A DNA stretch of 64,000 nucleotides from Candidatus Pelagibacter sp. RS39 (GTDB lineage Bacteria; Pseudomonadota; Alphaproteobacteria; Pelagibacterales; Pelagibacteraceae). The stretch lies in NCBI RefSeq assembly GCF_002101315.1, contig NZ_CP020777.1, positions 806,001-870,000 on the forward strand, written 5' to 3'. Of this stretch, positions 25,757 to 33,136 are shown piece after piece. Within the stretch, counting starts at the first letter, position 1, and the number at the start of each line of letters is the position of its first letter. The notes under the pieces were generated by a model. The model had not been told where the DNA came from and did not search any database. It saw nothing but the letters and a program-made list of their open reading frames with translations. The translations under genes and the position numbers were made by a program.

Positions 25757-26640
25757 ATATTAATTTTAGGTCTATAAAAAGATTCTTTTCCTAGAGCAGC
25801 ATTTAAAAATCCATATATTCTATATAAGTATATTTCTTTTTTTCTCTTATTTATAAAAAAATACAAAAGCACTTTAAAAGTTGCTGAAATAAATATAGGA
25901 CATACTTTAAAAAATGCATTTAAATAACCATGATGTTTTTTATTAAAATAAAATTTAGACCAAACCCAGTGCCAATTTCTTGATAATTCTATTTCGTATT
26001 CATATTTTTCATCAACAGCTTTTGCACCAAGATGTTTAATTTTTGATTTTGGAGCGATGTAAATATTTTCATCATTTTCAATTATTCTTTTACATAAATC
26101 ATCATTTTCTAAATAAAGAAAAATATTTTCATCAAAATATTTATCTTTAAAATTTTTTAATTTTTTTAATCTTGAAAGATTTAAAAGCATCGCAAACCCA
26201 TCAACACTCTTTACTTTAAAAGGTTCATTTTTTTTATTTACAAAATCTTCTCTTTTGCTCATTTTATAGTTTGGGTAATTTTCTTCCTCCATAATTGGTG
26301 AAATTATAGAAAATGTATCAATTTTTTTAGAAGCAATTATGATTTCATCAATTGTATCATTTCTTAATACAACGTCAGGATTAAGAACAAACCCATAATC
26401 CGTATCAATTTCACTTAGTCCGTAATTATTACCAGCACCCATACCAAGATTTTTCTCTGATAATATACAACGGACATTATTATATTTTTTTTCAATTTCA
26501 TGTTTAAATGATTTATTATTCGAGTTATCAACTATAATAATTTTGATATCCCTTGGTATAGAGCTTATACAGTCATGAATTACTTTATCACTCATAAAGC
26601 TTACAATAATTATTGTTAAATTTTGCCTAGATATTGACAT
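25753..26640 (-). CDS. Family 2 glycosyltransferase (rhamnosyltransferase-like)
   Basis: 295-residue GT-A enzyme: NLTIIIVSFMSDKVIHDCI at the start, IIIVDNSNNKSF, the acidic metal motif near residue 88 (YGFVLNPDVVL), and a second acidic motif FLYLENDDLCKRI near residue 185. This is the pattern of family 2 rhamnosyl-type transferases. The C-terminal 70 residues are hydrophobic and basic and may attach to the membrane. Beside rfbB and rfbA, it probably adds a deoxysugar to surface polysaccharide. Confidence 0.83.
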   Translation of the reverse strand: MSISRQNLTIIIVSFMSDKVIHDCISSIPRDIKIIIVDNSNNKSFKHEIEKKYNNVRCILSEKNLGMGAGNNYGLSEIDTDYGFVLNPDVVLRNDTIDEIIIASKKIDTFSIISPIMEEENYPNYKMSKREDFVNKKNEPFKVKSVDGFAMLLNLSRLKKLKNFKDKYFDENIFLYLENDDLCKRIIENDENIYIAPKSKIKHLGAKAVDEKYEYEIELSRNWHWVWSKFYFNKKHHGYLNAFFKVCPIFISATFKVLLYFFINKRKKEIYLYRIYGFLNAALGKESFYRPKINI

Positions 26641-26698
26641 ATGATCAATGTAATCAACTATACTAATACTTTTTACTAATGTAAAAATAAATCAATCA

Positions 26699-27712
26699 AT
26701 GAAAAAAATAATTGTAACAGGTGGATTAGGTTTTATTGGAAGTAATCTAATTGAATTATTAATCAAAAAAAATTATTTTGTTATTAATATTGATAAAATC
26801 ACCTATTCATCAAATCTCTATAATGTCAAAGAATTCAAATTTCTTAAAAACTACAAATTTATCAAATGTAATATAGGGGATAAAAAATTTTATAAAATTT
26901 TAAATAAATACAAGCCATCATGTATATTTAATCTAGCTGCTGAAACGCACGTAGATAGATCTATTGATAATCCTGCTAACTTTATAAATAGTAATATTGT
27001 AGACGTTTATAGATTATTAGAGTCTTTTAAAAAATTTGTTAAAAGACATAAATGTAAGTTAATTCATATTTCTACTGACGAGGTTTATGGTGATATTTTA
27101 AAAGACCGCTCTAATGAAAAATTTCCATACAATCCTAGTTCACCCTACGCGGCAAGTAAAGCAGCCTCAGATCATTTGGTGAGTTCTTATGTTAGAACTT
27201 ACAAAATTCCAGCTATTGTAACTAATTGTTCAAATAACTATGGGCCAAAACAACATCCAGAAAAATTAATACCAAAATTAATTTATAATATTCTAAATAA
27301 CAAACCACTACCAATTTATGGAAAAGGTACAAATTCAAGAGAATGGATTTATGTGAAAGATCATTGCGAAGCTCTAATTAAAATTTTTTTAAAAGGTAAA
27401 ATTGGAGAATTTTACAATATTGGATCAAATAAAAATTTGAATAACTTACAAGTATGTTCCAAATTAATTAATGTTTCAAAAAGATTAATAAAAGTAGGAA
27501 ATAATGTTAAAATAAATTTTGTTAAAGATCGTCCAGGTCACGACGTTAGATATGCATTAAATAGTAATAAGATTAAAAAAAAACTCGGTTGGAAACCAAA
27601 AATTAATTTTTCAGAGGGGATTAAATTAACATTTGAATGGTATACTAAAAATAAAACGTACTACAAAAACTTGTCAAAAAAAGATATTGTAAAAAGATTA
27701 GGGAAATTATGA
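26699..27712 (+). CDS. rfbB: dTDP-glucose 4,6-dehydratase
   Basis: Converts dTDP-glucose to dTDP-4-keto-6-deoxyglucose. 337 residues: NAD motif IIVTGGLGFIGSNLIELL, AAETHVDRSIDNPANFI, the active-site block STDEVYGDI, and Tyr-x-x-x-Lys in SPYAASKAASDHL, followed by NNYGPKQHPEKLIP and GRPGH-type ending DRPGHDVRYALN. It overlaps rfbA by 4 bases. rfbC and rfbD are not in the window, so the final sugar is unknown. Confidence 0.94.
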   Translation: MKKIIVTGGLGFIGSNLIELLIKKNYFVINIDKITYSSNLYNVKEFKFLKNYKFIKCNIGDKKFYKILNKYKPSCIFNLAAETHVDRSIDNPANFINSNIVDVYRLLESFKKFVKRHKCKLIHISTDEVYGDILKDRSNEKFPYNPSSPYAASKAASDHLVSSYVRTYKIPAIVTNCSNNYGPKQHPEKLIPKLIYNILNNKPLPIYGKGTNSREWIYVKDHCEALIKIFLKGKIGEFYNIGSNKNLNNLQVCSKLINVSKRLIKVGNNVKINFVKDRPGHDVRYALNSNKIKKKLGWKPKINFSEGIKLTFEWYTKNKTYYKNLSKKDIVKRLGKL

Positions 27713-28578
27713 TTAAAAAAGGAATTATTTTAGCTGGTGGTAAAGGTACTAGGATGAGTCCATTAACAAAAGCAGTTAACAAACAACTTCTTCCAATTTA
27801 TGATAAACCTTTAATTTTTTATCCTTTGTCAATCTTAATGCTTGCGGGAATAAAAGACATTTTAATTATTGTTAATAGAGGACAATTATATCAGTATAAA
27901 AAACTTATTCCAAATGGAAATAATTTGGGATTAAAAATAACTTATCTTGAACAAGATAAACCAAGGGGTTTACCAGATGCGTTTGTAATTGGGGAAAAAT
28001 TTATTGGCAAAGATAACGTTGCAATGATCTTAGGAGACAACTTTTTTTACGGTCAAAACCTCACCACAAAACTTCTAGAGAATACAAAAATAAAAAAAGG
28101 TGCGAGAGTTGTTTTACATAAAGTTCAAAACCCTGAAGCATTTGGAGTAGCAAAAGTAGATAAAAAAAATAAAATCTTATCTATTAAAGAAAAACCCAAA
28201 AAATTCTTATCAGATTTAGCAATAACAGGATTATACTTTTTTGACAACAAAGTGGTAGAATTAGCAAAAAAACTTAAGCCATCAAAAAGAGGTGAGGTAG
28301 AAATTGTTGATTTGTTGAATTTCTATAAATCACAAAAACAATTAAGTGCAGATATTATAGGAAGAGGTGGAGCCTGGTTAGACACAGGTTCAATAGAGGA
28401 TTTTTATAAAACATCAGCATTTGTGTCAGCTATAGAAAATAGACAAGGATTTAAAATTGCATGTCTTGAAGAAATTGCCTTAAATAATAAATGGATTTCA
28501 AAGAAACAAATATTCAAGGCAATTAGTTTTTATGGAAACTGTGAATATTCGAATTATTTAAAAAAACTTATTAAGTGA
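27709..28578 (+). CDS. rfbA: Glucose-1-phosphate thymidylyltransferase
   Basis: Makes dTDP-glucose from dTTP and glucose-1-phosphate, the step before RfbB. The 289-residue length is standard. It carries the pyrophosphorylase motif GIILAGGKGTRMSPLTKAVN, then KQLLPIYDKPLIFYPL, the metal Asp in ILGDNFFYG, and GRGGAWLDTGS. It is translationally coupled to rfbB (ATGA overlap). It ends one base before the 3' end of tRNA-Met, which is on the other strand, so it marks the left chromosomal flank of the tRNA-integrated element. Confidence 0.95.
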   Translation: MIKKGIILAGGKGTRMSPLTKAVNKQLLPIYDKPLIFYPLSILMLAGIKDILIIVNRGQLYQYKKLIPNGNNLGLKITYLEQDKPRGLPDAFVIGEKFIGKDNVAMILGDNFFYGQNLTTKLLENTKIKKGARVVLHKVQNPEAFGVAKVDKKNKILSIKEKPKKFLSDLAITGLYFFDNKVVELAKKLKPSKRGEVEIVDLLNFYKSQKQLSADIIGRGGAWLDTGSIEDFYKTSAFVSAIENRQGFKIACLEEIALNNKWISKKQIFKAISFYGNCEYSNYLKKLIK

Positions 28579-28579
28579 T

Positions 28580-28656
28580 TGGTAGCGGGAAGTGGGATCG
28601 AACCACTGACCTCGGGCTTATGAGTCCCGCGCTCTAACCAACTGAGCTACCCCGCC
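28580..28656 (-). tRNA. tRNA-Met (CAT), complete copy at the left end of the island
   Basis: 77 bases on the minus strand with encoded CCA. Acceptor GGCGGGG pairs with TCCCGCT (two G-U pairs), the D arm is GCTC...GAGC, the anticodon loop is CTCATAA, and the T arm is AGTGG-TTCGATC-CCACT. The pattern resembles elongator tRNA-Met of alphaproteobacteria; tRNA-Ile2 (modified CAT) cannot be excluded. The top of the anticodon stem has an A-G mismatch (A31, G39), also present in the truncated copy. Its 14 bases at the 3' end occur only here. Confidence 0.92.
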
Positions 28657-28672
28657 ATTAAATTCACGTTGA

Positions 28673-28700
28673 TATATACTACTTATTTTTTTTCTTTCAA
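28673..28700 (-). promoter_or_regulatory. Predicted promoter of the intact tRNA-Met, inside the element
   Basis: On the minus strand TTGAAA (28695-28700), a 16-base spacer and TATATA (28673-28678) lie 16 bases before the tRNA 5' end. Because the island begins at the tRNA core, this promoter would be element-derived. Confidence 0.5.
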
Positions 28701-28738
28701 ACAAGAAATCCAAGAATTGTGTTTAATAAGCCTTTCTT

Positions 28739-28783
28739 AGTGGACCACCAGTGGACCAAAATTGGACCAAAAATTCTGGTCCA
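28739..28783. repeat. Left TGGACC repeat cluster of the element
   Basis: TGGACC starts at 28741, 28752 and 28763, exactly 11 bases apart, and an inverted copy (GGTCCA) lies at 28778-28783. The first 21 bases (AGTGGACCACCAGTGGACCAA) recur exactly at 32333. Spacing of about one helical turn suggests binding of a protein array, such as arm-type integrase sites or operators. Confidence 0.8.
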
Positions 28784-28802
28784 GTGGAAGCCCGTGCGTT
28801 AT

Positions 28803-28970
28803 TTATTTTTTTATTGTCCAACCATTTTTTTTTAATGCTTTAATCAAGTTTTCACGCATCTGATCTCTTGATGTTTTTTGATCACCTATCTTTTCAAAAA
28901 ATACAGGTTCTAATCCCCTATCCTTCTTTGATTTAAAATAGTTTTTTATTGATTGTATTATTATTTTCAT
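28803..28970 (-). CDS. Small 55-residue protein of the element
   Basis: A 55-codon frame on the minus strand starts at an ATG (28968-28970) preceded by an almost perfect ribosome-binding site, AAAGGAGG, unusual for this genome. The product is basic and soluble: MKIIIQSIKNYFKSKK at the start, then DRGLEPVFFEKIGDQKTSRD, and a C-terminal helix ending KKNGWTIKK. I do not recognise it. It follows the nuclease-helicase gene by 75 bases, so it may be a partner, regulator or inhibitor of it; that is inference. The ATG overlaps the stop of a short open frame (28967-29038). Confidence 0.6.
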   Translation of the reverse strand: MKIIIQSIKNYFKSKKDRGLEPVFFEKIGDQKTSRDQMRENLIKALKKNGWTIKK

Positions 28971-29038
28971 TTGCCTCCTTTAGCGTTGTGTTTAAAGTCC
29001 CAGCAAGTAGAGTTATTTTCTAAATCAGGACTATATAA
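28967..29038 (-). pseudogene. Short open frame without start, possible gene remnant
   Basis: On the minus strand 23 codons (L-Y-S-P-D-L-E-N-N-S-T-C-W-D-F-K-H-N-A-K then G-G-K and TGA) run between a stop and the ATG of the 55-codon gene, overlapping it as ATGA. The ATGA overlap is typical of translationally coupled genes, and the composition (Cys, Trp, Asp, Phe) looks coding. There is no start codon, so it may be the tail of a decayed upstream gene, or chance. Confidence 0.3.
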
Positions 29039-29045
29039 TTATAAT

Positions 29046-32000
29046 TTATCTTCCGTAATTAGCAATTAATTCTTTGAATTTTAATTTATTAACTACTTTG
29101 TAAACACTATATGTTTTTTGGTATAGTGGCAGGTGATCAGTGTTTATTTTTTTTAAAATTTTGTCATCTGTGTATCGTAAAAAAAGGTTCATTCTTATAT
29201 TTTTGTTATGATATTTAATTGTATTTGCATAATAAGTTTTAAGGTTTTTCTTCAGTTTAGTAGTATTTTTTTCACTTGATATAACAGAGTCTATTTCTAA
29301 TGCGTTATTAAATTTTTTTAGGTTTTTAATTTTGTAAAATACATATTTATGTTCATGAGTTTCTATAGATTTAAATTTTTTTATTAATTTCTTGTATCTA
29401 TTCAACCATTGTTGAGTGACAAAAAAATTATAATTTCCATAAATGAAGTTAGAATGTTTTTGAATATACATTTTATCTTTTTGTAATTTTTTAACCTCAG
29501 ATACTTTCTTAAAAAGTGATAAAAAGTAAGGTTTTTGATAATATTTTAATAATCTAATTGTATTTTCTGCAGGATTTAATTCAAATTTATAAAAAATTCC
29601 TCTTTGTGGAATTTCGTAAATTCCTTTTTTATTTATATCAGCTCTGGAAAAAAAATTTTTTAGTTCATTAAATCTTAATATTTTTTTTGTTGATAAATAT
29701 TTAAAAAATGATGATTTATCAATATAGGTAACATTTTTTCCCCTTTTCGAGTAATATTTTTGAACTTTGAAACCCTGATTTTTAAAATAATTTGCTGTTA
29801 GATCTCTTTCATAAAGATTAATACCTCTTGGCTTTCTTAATATGCTCAATATATCGTCCATTGAAATAATCTTTTGTAGGTCAACCTCTTTTTCAAAATA
29901 ATTAACGCCCAGATTATCTTTAATTTTTTTTTCATCTAAATCATAAAGATTTAGAAATTGTCCAGCTTCTCCTGAATAAATTTTTCCCTCTGGTTTAATT
30001 TTTTTCCAAAAATTTCCTGCAGCTGAAGATATACCAAACTCTCTTTCAATATCTTTCATAATTTTAAAATTATTTTGGAAAGGTAATGTCTCACCTTCTA
30101 TTCGCCAAATAAATCCGATTTTATTTAATTCTTGAATATTTTGATCACTTAAATTATTCATAAGTTTTCTTCTTTTTGTTAATCTAATTTTATGAACCCA
30201 TTTTGCTAATTCCTTAAACTCACCTTTGGCATTTAAAGGTACATCACAATGTTTATGCTTATCTTTAAATTTAAGTAACAAACCTAACATATCATCCCAG
30301 TTATTCCTGAATGACTCAAGAACCTTTAAAAATATATGCCTTTCAAAATTTTTAATTGGTATTTCATTATCAACAAAAATAATTTTATTCCTTAGTTTTC
30401 TGATAACTTTTGTCAGGTATCCTTTTCCTCTTTTAAAAGATCTATTTGCCTCTTCTAAAAGCAAATCTAATTTGTTATCCTGTTCTCTTAATGCATCAAG
30501 AGTATCTGATATTGTATCATATTGAGATCTCTTAGCTGCATCCGTAATTCTTTCACCACGAAATTTTTCAGAGAATATTGGAACTATAACGTAACCATAT
30601 TTTTTATCTTTTCTGTGTCTATTCCGTACAGCTCTTCCTAATGACTGAACAATATCTATTTTGCTTCTTTTTGGACTAACATATGCTATTGCATCGACTT
30701 CTGGAACATCCACTCCCTCAATTAAACATCTTGCATTTGCAATTAATCCTTTTTGATTATTTTTAAAATCATTTATAATTTCTTCTCTCTTTATACTATC
30801 CATTTTTGCCTCAATATAATTGCAATAAAAATTCGGTAGGAAAGTTGAGATATCTGTATTGTTTATACTTTTTTTAGCAAAAGACTTTGCCTGTGGAATT
30901 CTAGAATGAAAAGTAAAAATTTTAGATAAATTAAAATCGTTAATAGCTTTTTTTAAAGCAATTTGATGTGCAACCTGATCAGAAAGGATTCTATTTTTTT
31001 TAACAATAGTTATTGAATTTCTCCTAAGTTCTTCACTAATTTCAGCGTCTTTTGCTTGAGTTATTAGAATTTTAAAATCACTAATTGCACCAAGCTTATG
31101 AGCATCTGAAAAATTTAATCTATAACAAACATTTCCGTAGACATCAGGATTATTCATATTAAATTTTATTTTAGGATTTCCAAACTCATCAACAATTTTG
31201 CTGTTATAACTTTTTTGAGTGGCTGTGAAAAAAACTCTTTTTTTAATTGATATATTTTTATCTAATAAACCAAGATTAAACGATGTCTCTTGTTTATTTA
31301 TTGAAAAACTTGTTGTTCTGTGAGCTTCATCAAAAATACCAATGTCAAAAGTGAAACCTTTGCACGCTTTGGCAACAGCTTCTGATGAATGGTAAGTTGT
31401 AAATATAATTTTAGTCGATCCATCCTGTTTTTTTATAAACTTCCTAATTTCTTTTGGATCAGTATCAATTTTGAAGTTTAGATCTTTTTTTAATAATTTA
31501 ATTTTATCAAATGATCTTGGTTCAGTTTTATCTGAACACACAGCAAATGAAGTAAGGTTATTTATTTTTGAATTAGAGAGCCACTCTCCCCTAAGCTGTT
31601 TTAGTAAAGCTATTGATGGTACAAAAACTATTATATTTTTTGCTTTGACTTCCTCAATATACCATAAAGCAACAAATGTTTTTCCTGTACCACAAGCCAT
31701 TAAACACGTTGTTCTGTCTGAATTTTTTAATTCTTTAATAATACCATCTATTGCTTCTCTTTGATAAGGATCTACTTTTTTTTCTTGAGCAATTAAATTC
31801 TTTCTATTGTTAAAAATTTTATTTATTTTATTTATTTCTTTTTCATTTAAATTGTGAAAATCATTTCCTCTAAAAGCTATATTGTTTCCTCTTTTGAAAT
31901 ATTCTTCAGCTATATAATTTGCATTTGTAAATAAAATTCTTTCTTTAGCTTTGGAACTTTGATCTTTAAAACCTTTAAGTTCATCGTACTCTAATTTTTT

Positions 32001-32318
32001 TGAGCTTCTAAATTTGACCTGATAGGGAATTATATTGTCATTTTTATCAATTATTATTCCATCTATTCCTTTATCTCTTCTAGGTATTTGAAGTTTTTTA
32101 AAAACAAAATTAGGAAAATTTTTCTGCGATGCATATACTTTTTTTATGTTAAATTGTTTTGTGGTTTTAAGGAAAGCCTCTATATAAACCTCAAAAATTT
32201 GTCCTTTATCATCGTCTTCAATGGACAGTTTGGCTAGTGACCTTTCAAAGTCTAAAAAATTTGTAAATGTAAAATATTTTTCATCTATTTTGAACTTATT
32301 GGGATGATTTAAACTCAT
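29046..32318 (-). CDS. Nuclease-superfamily 2 helicase fusion (restriction/defence-type)
   Basis: 1090 residues. Residues about 35-150 look like a PD-(D/E)xK (Mrr-like) nuclease: Gly84-Ile-Asp86-Gly, then Gln100-Val-Lys102. The superfamily 2 motor follows: Walker A ACGTGKT (208-214), DEAH (330-333), motif III FTAT (364-367), and motif VI QSLGRAVR (558-565). Residues about 671-740 match a helicase-associated (HA) domain (KFKDKHKHCDVP, LAKWVHKIR, LNKIGFIWRI). Residues 741-1090 are unrecognised and lysine-rich. It probably translocates on DNA and cuts it. No methyltransferase or specificity gene is adjacent, unlike type I/III systems. It is the main cargo of the tRNA-Met element. The start ATG lies 15 bases beyond the TGGACC repeats. 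Confidence 0.82.
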   Translation of the reverse strand: MSLNHPNKFKIDEKYFTFTNFLDFERSLAKLSIEDDDKGQIFEVYIEAFLKTTKQFNIKKVYASQKNFPNFVFKKLQIPRRDKGIDGIIIDKNDNIIPYQVKFRSSKKLEYDELKGFKDQSSKAKERILFTNANYIAEEYFKRGNNIAFRGNDFHNLNEKEINKINKIFNNRKNLIAQEKKVDPYQREAIDGIIKELKNSDRTTCLMACGTGKTFVALWYIEEVKAKNIIVFVPSIALLKQLRGEWLSNSKINNLTSFAVCSDKTEPRSFDKIKLLKKDLNFKIDTDPKEIRKFIKKQDGSTKIIFTTYHSSEAVAKACKGFTFDIGIFDEAHRTTSFSINKQETSFNLGLLDKNISIKKRVFFTATQKSYNSKIVDEFGNPKIKFNMNNPDVYGNVCYRLNFSDAHKLGAISDFKILITQAKDAEISEELRRNSITIVKKNRILSDQVAHQIALKKAINDFNLSKIFTFHSRIPQAKSFAKKSINNTDISTFLPNFYCNYIEAKMDSIKREEIINDFKNNQKGLIANARCLIEGVDVPEVDAIAYVSPKRSKIDIVQSLGRAVRNRHRKDKKYGYVIVPIFSEKFRGERITDAAKRSQYDTISDTLDALREQDNKLDLLLEEANRSFKRGKGYLTKVIRKLRNKIIFVDNEIPIKNFERHIFLKVLESFRNNWDDMLGLLLKFKDKHKHCDVPLNAKGEFKELAKWVHKIRLTKRRKLMNNLSDQNIQELNKIGFIWRIEGETLPFQNNFKIMKDIEREFGISSAAGNFWKKIKPEGKIYSGEAGQFLNLYDLDEKKIKDNLGVNYFEKEVDLQKIISMDDILSILRKPRGINLYERDLTANYFKNQGFKVQKYYSKRGKNVTYIDKSSFFKYLSTKKILRFNELKNFFSRADINKKGIYEIPQRGIFYKFELNPAENTIRLLKYYQKPYFLSLFKKVSEVKKLQKDKMYIQKHSNFIYGNYNFFVTQQWLNRYKKLIKKFKSIETHEHKYVFYKIKNLKKFNNALEIDSVISSEKNTTKLKKNLKTYYANTIKYHNKNIRMNLFLRYTDDKILKKINTDHLPLYQKTYSVYKVVNKLKFKELIANYGR

Positions 32319-32332
32319 AAATTTAGTTTATC

Positions 32333-32353
32333 AGTGGACCACCAGTGGACCAA
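32333..32353. repeat. Right copy of the 21-base TGGACC direct repeat
   Basis: AGTGGACCACCAGTGGACCAA, identical to 28739-28759, with two TGGACC units 11 bases apart. It lies between the truncated tRNA and the start of the nuclease-helicase gene, so it could be an integrase arm site at the element end or an operator for the gene. Confidence 0.8.
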
Positions 32354-32388
32354 TATTTATGTTTGCTTTAATTAATAAGGAAATTTAG

Positions 32389-32451
32389 GGGATCGAACCA
32401 CTGACCTCGGGCTTATGAGTCCCGCGCTCTAACCAACTGAGCTACCCCGCC
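32389..32451 (-). pseudogene. Truncated tRNA-Met (5' fragment) at the right end of the element
   Basis: 63 bases identical to the 5' part of the complete tRNA at 28580-28656, from the first acceptor base to the T loop and the first T-stem bases. The sequence then becomes CTAAATTTCC and lacks the 3' acceptor strand and CCA. It cannot fold into a functional tRNA. It marks the right attachment site. Confidence 0.9.
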
Positions 32452-32466
32452 TTTTTACTTTGTTGA

Positions 32467-32494
32467 TTTATAATATCTATAAATTTTGATTCAA
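32467..32494 (-). promoter_or_regulatory. Predicted promoter upstream of the truncated tRNA
   Basis: On the minus strand TTGAAT (32489-32494), a 16-base spacer and TATAAA (32467-32472) lie 15 bases before the truncated tRNA. If the element integrated here, this is the original chromosomal tRNA promoter. It would now read through the fragment into the nuclease-helicase gene. Confidence 0.5.
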
Positions 32495-32541
32495 TAATTA
32501 TTAATCATTAAATTCATGTATTTTTGATTAAATGTTTGGTT

Positions 32542-32751
32542 TTAGCTAAAGACAACCAAACCAAATAAAATTAAACCTGTAGAAGCTGCAGCAGAAAAAT
32601 AAAACTTTTTTCTTATTTCTTGTTTTTTATCTAATTTTACTCTGTTTAAAAGAACATTTATATCCGTACTTCTAGAAGTAGTTTGTGTATTGTCAGATAC
32701 TGTATATTTCGAAACAAGTTTTTTTCTTATAGAATTAGTTAGATCTTTCAT
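32542..32751 (-). CDS. Small single-pass membrane protein, twin of the 32794 gene
   Basis: 69 residues: a charged N-terminal part, the segment STDINVLLNRVKLDKKQEIRKK, and one C-terminal membrane helix (FYFSAAASTGLILFGLVVFS). It shares DINVL, a Lys/Gln-rich linker, E-(I/L)-RK and the terminal helix with the neighbouring gene, so the two are a diverged duplication. Topology is probably N-in with the tail in the membrane. No known family recognised. The shared motif and duplication argue that both are real genes. Confidence 0.65.
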   Translation of the reverse strand: MKDLTNSIRKKLVSKYTVSDNTQTTSRSTDINVLLNRVKLDKKQEIRKKFYFSAAASTGLILFGLVVFS

Positions 32752-32793
32752 AGGGCGTAATAAAGCATCCTTTCAAATAATTAGCAAATAAAA

Positions 32794-33024
32794 TTATAAA
32801 GATAGAAATATTCCAATAGAACCTAGCAACAGAATACAAAATGAAAAAATGAAAATATTTTTTCTTAACTCCTTACCCTGTTGTGCTTCCAGTTTTGACT
32901 TTAAAACGTTGATATCAACTCTTCCGGAACTAATTTTGTTTGGAGTTAAAGGCTTTTCAGAAACACTAATATCATTTGGGGTCTCAATATTTTCAGTATT
33001 CTCTGTAAAACCTTTAGTATTCAT
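32794..33024 (-). CDS. Small single-pass membrane protein, twin of the 32542 gene
   Basis: 76 residues with a longer disordered N-terminus (MNTKGFTENTENIETPND), then RVDINVLKSKLEAQQGKELR and a C-terminal membrane helix (IFIFSFCILLLGSIGIFLSL). It lies 42 bases upstream of its twin on the same strand, so the two may be cotranscribed. Function unknown. It diverges from the regulator gene at 33137. Confidence 0.65.
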   Translation of the reverse strand: MNTKGFTENTENIETPNDISVSEKPLTPNKISSGRVDINVLKSKLEAQQGKELRKNIFIFSFCILLLGSIGIFLSL

Positions 33025-33069
33025 ACCTTAATTAAAACATCTTAGAGCTTGAAGAACAATTTTATGAAA

Positions 33070-33123
33070 GTTCAATTTGGGTCACTATTAAATTGACAAC
33101 TGTTCAATTTGGGTTTCTATTAA
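33070..33123 (+). promoter_or_regulatory. Direct-repeat operator candidates and promoter of the 33137 regulator
   Basis: GTTCAATTTGGGT occurs at 33070-33082 and 33102-33114, 32 bases apart (about three helical turns). Similarity extends to GTTCAATTTGGGTnnCTATTAA. A TTGACA (33093-33098) lies between the copies, with TATTAA-like sequence at 33118. The layout fits autoregulation by the winged-helix protein encoded immediately downstream. Confidence 0.5.
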
Positions 33124-33136
33124 CAAAAATTAAATT

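Larger units (their letters stand above)
28594..32451. mobile_element. Small tRNA-Met-integrated genomic element
   Basis: A 63-base identical sequence (5' four-fifths of tRNA-Met through the T loop) occurs at 28594-28656 and 32389-32451 in the same orientation. The left copy continues into a proper tRNA 3' end; the right copy diverges at once. Near the ends, inside this pair, is a second identical direct repeat of 21 bases (28739-28759 and 32333-32353). Between them are one 1090-codon nuclease-helicase gene and one 55-codon gene, both on the minus strand. This is the structure of an element integrated at a tRNA gene. No integrase is present, so it is either defective or mobilised in trans. 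Confidence 0.82.

Noticed and set aside
30226..30525. Plus-strand open frame of 99 codons inside the nuclease-helicase gene
   Set aside because: It is the complement of conserved helicase sequence; no independent coding signal or ribosome-binding site.
32389..32451. A second functional tRNA-Met
   Set aside because: It lacks the 3' acceptor strand, the proper end of the T stem and CCA.
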